From Trigonopsis variabilis (Eukaryota; Ascomycota; Trigonopsidomycetes; Trigonopsidales; Trigonopsidaceae): a DNA stretch of 64,000 nucleotides. The position numbers and the translations under genes are program-made. Shown piece after piece: positions 58,497 through 64,000 of this stretch (positions within the stretch are counted from its first letter, which is position 1; every line of letters begins with the position of its first letter). The stretch spans positions 248,001-312,000 of the forward strand of contig PPXM03000010.1 of NCBI GenBank assembly GCA_003707065.3, written 5' to 3'. The notes below the pieces were generated by a model. The model was not told where the DNA came from, made no database searches, and saw only the letters and a program-made list of their open reading frames with translations.

Positions 58497-59214
58497 ATGA
58501 CAGAGCGCGATAAAACGCAAACCGTCTTCGTCACCTCAGGTGCCACGGTAGCTTTTCCTCTGTTGATATCTTCAATTCTCAAACCGCAGTTCCTCGAGCA
58601 GTTGGTGTTTCAGACTGCCATGTTCACCTCATTGAGGATCCAATATGGACCTGAAGAAGGGGAATTTTACTTTAAATTAGGAATAAATGAAGCAATAAAA
58701 GCGTTAGGGGGACGAAAGATGAATACAGAACCTGATAGGTTGTCTCCTGGAGGTTTGACATATGTTATCGATTTTAGGCTCTCAAAGGATGCTTGTGGCA
58801 AAGAACTGGCTATATATGGTTTTGGTTTTACCCAGGCTATTAAGGATGAGATGAATGACGCTGATCTCGTGATTTCTCATGCTGGTAAGAACAGAAAGGC
58901 TCTTGTCTCACCATAATGTAGGAACGGGATCTATTCTTGACGCGTTACGACAGGAGAAAAGGCTCATTGTTGTCATAAATACCAGTCTGATGAACAATCA
59001 TCAGATGGAGATTGCTAAAGCTCTGAAAGGGAAAAATCAAGCTATTGCTTGCTCTCCCAGGTACGTATCATATCCCTGATTTGTCTAACAGTTTAGTGGT
59101 CTCATTGGTGCCTTGAATGAATCCCAAAGAACTAAACTTGATCCATATCCTCCTCCAAATAAGACTAGGCTGAGAGAGATTCTTCGAGAAGAAGCGGAGA
59201 AAGCTGCCGTTTAA
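58497..59214 (+). CDS. ALG13: UDP-GlcNAc transferase catalytic subunit Alg13
   Basis: Alg13, with membrane partner Alg14, adds the second GlcNAc of the dolichol-linked N-glycan precursor on the ER surface. Three exons (58497-58884, 58922-59060, 59097-59214) with introns of 37 and 36 nt give 214 residues. Signatures are [20 protein letters not shown], then the C-terminal Alg13/GT28 core [17 protein letters not shown] (formed across the first intron) and [16 protein letters not shown]. The second intron joins [13 protein letters not shown]. Length matches the usual ~200 residues. The unusual insert [18 protein letters not shown]... between the halves is Lys/Gly-rich and may be loop. Alg14 is not in the window. 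Confidence 0.93.
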
Positions 59215-59599
59215 ATAGAGCCATGGAGTCAGTTCAGGAGTTCCCATTCTTTATATATCTCCCTTCATACTATTCCGTGCGGCCCCTGTATATCCCAATT
59301 CCTATTCATGTCGAGAAATTTGCTGCTACTGAGATGTTTTGATAGCGATCTCTTGCGCGACTATTATGATATAATGCCACGTTCGGTGGCTTCTAATGAC
59401 AAATTCAGGTCGACAAATTCAGGTTGCTAGGGTACCTCTCACCCATATCTACGGGACATTCCAACGATATTATAAGGGTGTGAATAGTGCTTATATGGTA
59501 ATCCATCGATTGGACAGTTCTCTGGAGCCAGACTCGTTACATTACATCGATACATAATTGTGCAAACGCCATATCATCCCATAATATATACAATAGATA
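59215..59599. other. Intergenic between convergent ALG13 and RPA43
   Basis: About 385 bp of 3' sequence shared by two convergent genes. AT-rich, with no ORF, RNA gene or repeat recognised. Confidence 0.55.
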
Positions 59600-60493
59600 T
59601 TAATCCCTAGTTATCGGCAAGAGGGATCCATGTACAGATGCAGTTTTTCCCGAGACTTCTAGAGATAAGACGTAGAATTGAATTTTTCCTTCAATTCGTT
59701 GTCCCTGGCCATCATACCACCAACCTAGACTCGTAGACTCTTTTGGTTTACCAGGAGTAGCAAACTCTTGGACTTGCTCATCATCAACTTGCACGGCCGG
59801 CTGCTCTTCATCTTCGTCTTGAGTGATTTGTTGAGAAGCCTCATCAGCTTCAGCGGCGACAAATTTCCAATCTTTCGGTATCATGTCCCGTTTAATTGAA
59901 GCATTGAACGTATTATGCACCAATAAGCCTATATGAGAAGGTGACTGCATGTTTACCCATCCATCAATGAGGTCTCCATATTGAGGCTTCCACACTAAAA
60001 GGTCCGCGCTGGTCCAAGTGAAAGCGAAAGGACTGTCATTTTGAACCTTCGCACATCCATGAAGTTTTGAGTTAAAGTGAGAAAGAATGATTCCTCTGGC
60101 AGGAGGGAAGTAAGTTAATATCAAGGGGTCCAAATGTTGTTGTCTAACTCCTGATAACGGATTAGAGGTGAAGATAGGTGCAACCGAGACATACATAACT
60201 GTCGAAACCTTGAAAAAGCAGTCTGTAGGCTCTATTTCAGATTTGACTTGCTTTTCAGTATTTGCTGCCTTACTTTTTCTCTTTTTCAGCGCGACTGCCC
60301 TCAATAGTTCGGGTTCCTGGTTTATAATCTCCGGCGTAGCATCGTCATAAGCCACTGCCGCCGGGACTTCTTGAGCGTCGCCCTCTATTAGACTTTTCTT
60401 GTCCTCCTTAAGAGCCTCCTTGGTTTCCTTATCTCGTTTCCTTTTCTTTGTAGGTTCTTTATTAGGCTGGCCCATCCTAGAAATTGAAAGCAC
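59600..60493 (-). CDS. RPA43: DNA-directed RNA polymerase I subunit Rpa43
   Basis: Rpa43 (with Rpa14) forms the stalk of RNA polymerase I and contacts Rrn3 to start rDNA transcription. The single-exon product is 297 residues from the first Met or 291 from the Met at 60475 (MGQPNKEPTKKRKRD). It has a Lys-rich N-terminus, then the Rpa43 core VMYVSVAPIFTSNP, GVRQQHLDPLILTYFPPARG and IILSHFNSKLHGCAKV. The OB-fold part is FAFTWTSADLLVWKPQYGDL. After the loop QITQDEDEEQ, the ending LGWWYDGQGQRIEGKIQFYV is typical. A GAAATTTTTT element lies just before the start, shared with MAK16 and NSR1. Secure identification. Confidence 0.94.
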   Translation of the reverse strand: MLSISRMGQPNKEPTKKRKRDKETKEALKEDKKSLIEGDAQEVPAAVAYDDATPEIINQEPELLRAVALKKRKSKAANTEKQVKSEIEPTDCFFKVSTVMYVSVAPIFTSNPLSGVRQQHLDPLILTYFPPARGIILSHFNSKLHGCAKVQNDSPFAFTWTSADLLVWKPQYGDLIDGWVNMQSPSHIGLLVHNTFNASIKRDMIPKDWKFVAAEADEASQQITQDEDEEQPAVQVDDEQVQEFATPGKPKESTSLGWWYDGQGQRIEGKIQFYVLSLEVSGKTASVHGSLLPITRD

Positions 60494-60503
60494 TCAGTGT
60501 CAA

Positions 60504-60516
60504 GGGAAATTTTTTG
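60504..60516 (-). promoter_or_regulatory. RRPE-like element upstream of RPA43
   Basis: GGGAAATTTTTTG lies 11-23 bp before the first RPA43 Met codon, or 29-41 bp before the second. It matches the RRPE core and resembles the element before MAK16. The position is unusually near the start codon for a promoter element. Function is inferred. Confidence 0.4.
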
Positions 60517-61035
60517 ACTTGGCAACCCCAATGTAATGCGACACGTTACAAAGATTGGACATATCACAGTTTTCTGAATTGTCTATCACTCCATCACATC
60601 TACACTACTAGAAACATATCTTGAGTGCCTGATATTTCATCTCAATGGCTCTTGGCCGTCTAAATTGGACTTTATTGTCGCTCTCTCTGCGGAACCTAAA
60701 GTCGTTCTCTGATGGAAATTAATGCTTCTCTAGATAGTTTTTTCCTGATTTTACACATTCGGAGTTGATATACCGCTTTCTGTTTTCAGTAGTCTATGAC
60801 TTGTCAGTTCTACATCCTACAGTAGTTTTCTCTTCCGATTGAATGAGAACGTGGAACTTTCATCCAACCCTCCAGCGAAAATTCTCTTGCCACTATCTGC
60901 TTCCCTATAACAGCATTCTTGCTTTAGACATAAAACAAAGAGAGAAGGTGTCATATCTTATGACGTTTGGATCTTTTCAACCTAAAATTAACTGAAGTCC
61001 CAAGTGTCACCCTCCTGTTGTTGTAACGTCCCAGC

Positions 61036-61050
61036 CGAAATTTTTTTTCT
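61036..61050 (+). promoter_or_regulatory. RRPE-like element upstream of MAK16
   Basis: CGAAATTTTTTTTCT lies 18-32 bp before the MAK16 ATG. Same core as the elements before RPA43 and NSR1. A similar GAAATTTTTT also occurs near 62076, 3' of MAK16, where it is not next to a start codon, so the core alone is not diagnostic. Confidence 0.4.
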
Positions 61051-61067
61051 CAGACTCATCCAAACCA

Positions 61068-61958
61068 ATGAGCGACTCGGTATTTAAAGTTTCTGATCTC
61101 TATTCTAACAGTCTAGGTCGTATGGGGAGTGATAAACAATCATTTTTGTGCTTATAAAATCAAGTATATTACCTTCTGTTTCCTCATGAGCTGACTTGTC
61201 CTTCTAGATCGGCAGCCGAGCAAAACTTCTGTCGGAATGAATACAATGTTTCTGGGCTCTGCAATCGACAAAGCTGTCCTTTAGCAAACTCAAACTATGC
61301 CACTGTTCGATCAGTTGACGGGAAGCTGTACCTTTACATAAAAAACGAGGAGCGAAGGAATCTGCCAAATAAATGGTGGAGAAGAATTAAGTTGTCCAAG
61401 CAGTTATCAGCTGCATTAGAACAGATTGACCATCATCTCGAGTTCTGGCCTAATTTTCTCAAATTTAAATGTAAACAACGGCTTACTCGATTAATGCAGG
61501 TTGCCGTGATTCAGCGCAGGATGGCCAAAAAGGAGTATGAGCGGGAATATGTTGGCGTTAAGCCAAAGGTGAAAAGGAGAGAAGAGACCAGGGAACGAAA
61601 GGCACTCAAAGCTGCAAAACTCGAACAAACCATCGAACAAGAGTTACTTAATCGTCTGAAGAGTGGTGCCTACGGTGACAATCCTTTAAATGTTGATGAG
61701 GAAGTTTGGAAGAAGGTCATGGCTAAAACTGAGAATCTCGCTCAGGACCCTGATATTGTCAGCGAAGACGAGGAAGATGAGGATGTTGATACTGTCGAAT
61801 ACATTGAGGACGAGGATGAAGATGATGAAGACATGGAAGACATGCTGGATAATATAGTCTCTGGGGAAAGTGATGAGGAGGAAGAGGAGCCTGAGCTGGA
61901 AATAGAATATGAACAGCCGAAGAAACGACCTGCTCATATTGAGGTGGACTATGAGTGA
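61068..61958 (+). CDS. MAK16: Ribosome biogenesis protein Mak16
   Basis: Mak16 is a nuclear pre-60S assembly factor with cysteine pairs that bind a 4Fe-4S or zinc site. Three exons (61068-61079, 61117-61163, 61208-61958) give 269 residues. The first exon is only 12 nt (MSDS). The second encodes [16 protein letters not shown]. The third starts with [19 protein letters not shown] and includes [14 protein letters not shown]. Joining restores the conserved N-terminus MSD-x-[16 protein letters not shown] exactly as in family members. The rest holds [19 protein letters not shown], then a Lys/Arg-rich helix and an acidic C-terminus ([18 protein letters not shown]). The longest single frame from 61392 misses the whole N-terminus. 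Secure. Confidence 0.94.
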
Positions 61959-62092
61959 GTCTGTTGTTCTCACATCTTGGTGCCTGTATGTACTTTATTG
62001 GAAACTGGTTTTACTGCATTCTTAAGTTTTCCCTTATGCGTAGAAGGTGTTGTCGATTAATTTACTGTATTAAAGAAATTTTTTGAGAAATT

Positions 62093-62100
62093 AAAAAAAA
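62093..62100 (-). terminator. RNA polymerase III terminator for tRNA-Arg
   Basis: A run of eight A on the forward strand reads as T8 on the tRNA strand, 10 bp after the tRNA 3' end. T4 or longer runs stop RNA polymerase III. Confidence 0.85.
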
Positions 62101-62109
62101 TTAGAAGTT

Positions 62110-62193
62110 CTTCCACACCAGGACTCGAACCTGGAATCTCCCGCTTTCGAACAAATCGTAGGCGGACGCCGTGACCAATTGGGCCATGAGGAA
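62110..62193 (-). tRNA. tRNA-Arg(ACG) with a 10-nt intron
   Basis: Read on the reverse strand from 62193. The acceptor arm is TTCCTCA pairing with TGTGGAA, with one T-T mismatch. Then come T8, G9, D-arm GCC/GGC, anticodon stem TCCGC/GCGGG, anticodon ACG preceded by CT, and a T-arm CCAGG-TTCGAGT-CCTGG. Between position 37 (A) and 38 (A) sits a 10-nt intron, TTTGTTCGAA, at the canonical place for tRNA introns. Without it the loop has 7 nt. The CCA end is not encoded, as usual in eukaryotes. The B-box GGTTCGAGTCC is perfect. The 10-nt intron is short. A poly-T terminator follows. Confidence 0.92.
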
Positions 62194-63350
62194 CTCTTAA
62201 AGATGTGCAGACCTCTTCTGTCAAATTCAGTTGATTTGCGCTACAGTAGCCTAAAAGTGTTTTGTAAGGGTAACTTTACGATTGTTTTCCCTTGAAGAAC
62301 TGTAAACAACATATAGAGGAGAAAAAGCACGAAAAGAGAGTACTTATGAGTTCGTTCGTGAAACTGAAGCCGCCATCTTTTCTGCTGGGTTTTAAGACCA
62401 ATATAGTCCTCCCCTAACAAACTCCAATTAGAGGGTAATTTGAAAAAGATGAACTAATTTAGCAACGCACATTGGAAATGGCTTTCTATTCTGAATAATT
62501 CCATAATAACTACGAGAAACTAGATTGCAAGGTATAATGGCTCCATTTGTAACTCCAAGACCATAAATACCTCCAGCAAACCTGTCATAAACATAAAACG
62601 CTTTCTACAATTCAAAGATTCTACTCCGTCACGAGTATTTGAGGACTTTTTAAGTGACAATAAAATGAACAAAGCACTTACTTCCAGATTAAAATGGTTG
62701 CAAAAGATCATCACAAGAATTGGAACGTAGCGTTATAATAGAAGTAATAGAATCTAGGATATTGCTTGGATATGGTAAGTATAAGAGTAAGGACAAACGA
62801 GACAGTAATCAGGACTATAGCACTAGATCAGATATGTGCAACAGCAAGGCCATAATTATAATGACGTACTTGAAGTAATTTAAAATAATGAGATCGAAAG
62901 ATTTTCCAATATAGTACTGCTGAAGTTATAAGGTAAAGACTATGCAATGAAAGGATGTCCCAAGAAAAGACGACTTCTCAAATAGTCATCTAAAATTTCA
63001 CATTCTCACAAGGCTGTTAAGGTGATTAGTATGTCTCCATTATGAGTCTAAGGTGATAATAGAAGCTTGAGACAGATTCATGATCTGACAAAAAGCATAC
63101 TCTCACGAGGGTAACTGTCTCTCTTGTTCAAAATACTTGTTTTTGTCGCTTCAAGTTTGAAGAGTTTGTCAGCCATGTGGTATTCGGGTGACGGCTCAGG
63201 CCGGGTTTTGTGGGGTTGGGAACAAATTCTTGACGGCGTAACTTGACAGCTTTTAGATAGGACGATAAAGAGGAGCAAGCCAAGTCAACAGGCAAACGAT
63301 TGAAGGCTGGTCTTCTCTATCTTCCTCAAAACTGATTGATAATTGGAGAG
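62194..63350. other. Intergenic, upstream of tRNA-Arg and of the GH3 gene
   Basis: About 1.16 kb of AT-rich sequence. Reverse frames at 62520-62714 and 63078-63278 have no domain. The 3' part should hold the promoter of the glycosidase gene. No repeat, RNA gene or element is supported. Confidence 0.5.
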
Positions 63351-64000
63351 ATGGGTCGCAATCAATGTGATGGGGAGCTTACGATGGACCAGCGAATCGG
63401 TCAATTATTTTTGATTGGGTTTTCGGGCACAACAGTTCCAAATCATGTCAGAGAACTTATCGAAGAGTATCATGTGGGGACAGTGATGTTATCGGCCAAG
63501 AACTTGGAAAGTGCTGCTCAAGCGCGGGAGCTGTGTTTATCACTTCAACAGATTGCATACGAGGCTGGCCATGAGCACCCACTGGCCATTGTCGTTGATC
63601 AAGAAAACGGAATGATGAATAATCTCCATGATTCCGATTATATTACCCAGTTTCCCGGAGCGATGGCGTTAGCTGCAACTGGATCAGAAGAGTTGCTGTA
63701 TGAAGTTGGGCGAGCGTCAGCCGAAGAGATGAAATCGATTGGGTTTAACTGGACGTTAGGTCCAGTATTAGATGCTTTGTATAACTCGTCTAGTCGGCTG
63801 CTGGGTGTTCGGACTATGGGCGATGATCCAGACCAAGTTGCGAACTATGCGTTAGCGTACATGAAAGGAATGCAAAAGTCAAAAATGGCAACATGCGGGA
63901 AACATTTTCCTGGATATGGCACCGCGACTGTAGATTCAATGGTTATGGTACCCGTTGTATCTGAAACGTTGGAGCAGTTAGACCAAGGCTCTCTGATACC
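63351..64000 (+). CDS. GH3 beta-N-acetylglucosaminidase-like protein (partial, runs off window)
   Basis: An open frame from the ATG at 63351 (MGRNQCDGELTMDQRIGQLF) continues past the window edge. It gives at least 216 residues of the N-terminal barrel of the NagZ-like part of family GH3. Recognisable pieces are QLFLIGFSGTTVPNHVRELI, VGTVMLSAKNLESAAQAREL, HPLAIVVDQENGMMNNLHD and FPGAMALAATGSEELLY. Another is FNWTLGPVLDALYNSSSRLLG. The NagZ signature region reads GKHFPGYGTATVDSMVMVP. In bacterial NagZ the corresponding stretch is KHFPGHG...DSH, so the acid/base His would be replaced here. I cannot see the C-terminal half, where fungal versions may carry extra domains. Confidence 0.85.
   Translation, partial: MGRNQCDGELTMDQRIGQLFLIGFSGTTVPNHVRELIEEYHVGTVMLSAKNLESAAQARELCLSLQQIAYEAGHEHPLAIVVDQENGMMNNLHDSDYITQFPGAMALAATGSEELLYEVGRASAEEMKSIGFNWTLGPVLDALYNSSSRLLGVRTMGDDPDQVANYALAYMKGMQKSKMATCGKHFPGYGTATVDSMVMVPVVSETLEQLDQGSLI

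Larger units (their letters stand above)
60494..61067. other. Divergent promoter region of RPA43 and MAK16
   Basis: This 574-bp interval between two divergent ribosome-biogenesis genes contains the RRPE-like elements listed separately, one close to each start codon. No PAC (GATGAG) motif was noticed nearby. I see no RNA gene. Confidence 0.55.

Overview
This window is ordinary, gene-dense nuclear DNA of an ascomycete fungus. It holds about 30 protein-coding genes on both strands and one tRNA gene, with intergenic gaps mostly of 0.1-1 kb. I see no transposon, virus-derived element, CRISPR array or other mobile element. The fungal assignment rests on DASH subunit Ask1, Kre6/Skn1, the PLD regulator Srf1, Avl9, UAF-type Rrn5 and Hog1. 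CTG reads as Leu at conserved sites, for example in the cullin, so the standard code is used. Introns are numerous and tiny: many are 34-44 nt and a strikingly common size is 37 nt. A CTAAC-like branch site typically lies only a few bases before the 3' AG. This suggests Taphrinomycotina or an early-branching yeast lineage, but I cannot name the genus.

Layout by region. 0-12 kb: carnitine acetyltransferase (+), ASK1 (+), a LIM-RhoGAP (-), KRE6/SKN1 (-) and a mitochondrial K+/H+-exchange-related protein (-). 12-24 kb: SRF1 (+), cullin-1 (+), glycogen phosphorylase (-), a G-alpha subunit (-) and the Hog1/Sty1 MAP kinase (+). 24-41 kb: AVL9 (+), SDT1-type nucleotidase (-), a 709-residue orphan (+), a multi-KH RNA-binding protein (+), RRN5 (-), RSC8/SWI3 (-) and a ZC3H3-like CCCH protein (+). 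41-50 kb: a bZIP factor (+), PSO2/SNM1 (-), nucleolin-like NSR1 (-), a 264-residue orphan (-), a Gnt1-like GT8 transferase (-) and TAF8 (+). 50-64 kb: a divergent Rad51/XRCC2-like protein (+), phospholipase D SPO14 (-), mitochondrial 2-thiouridylase (-), ALG13 (+), RPA43 (-), MAK16 (+), tRNA-Arg(ACG) (-) and the 5' part of a GH3 glycosidase (+, cut by the window edge).

The genes are mostly unlinked housekeeping functions, but some themes recur. RRN5, NSR1, RPA43 and MAK16 all serve rRNA synthesis or ribosome assembly. NSR1, RPA43 and MAK16 share a GAAA(A)T5+ element close to the start codon. SRF1 and its expected target SPO14 lie about 38 kb apart. The clearest new-looking points are a 37-nt intron that would attach a mitochondrial presequence to a carnitine acetyltransferase carrying a peroxisomal C-terminus, the very small introns and exons (30-34 nt introns, a 12-nt first coding exon), a 471-nt outlier intron in glycogen phosphorylase, and a reading-frame inconsistency in the G-alpha gene. 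I found no wholly new multi-gene system. Exon structures were worked out by hand from splice signals, reading frame and remembered family conservation, with no alignment or expression data.
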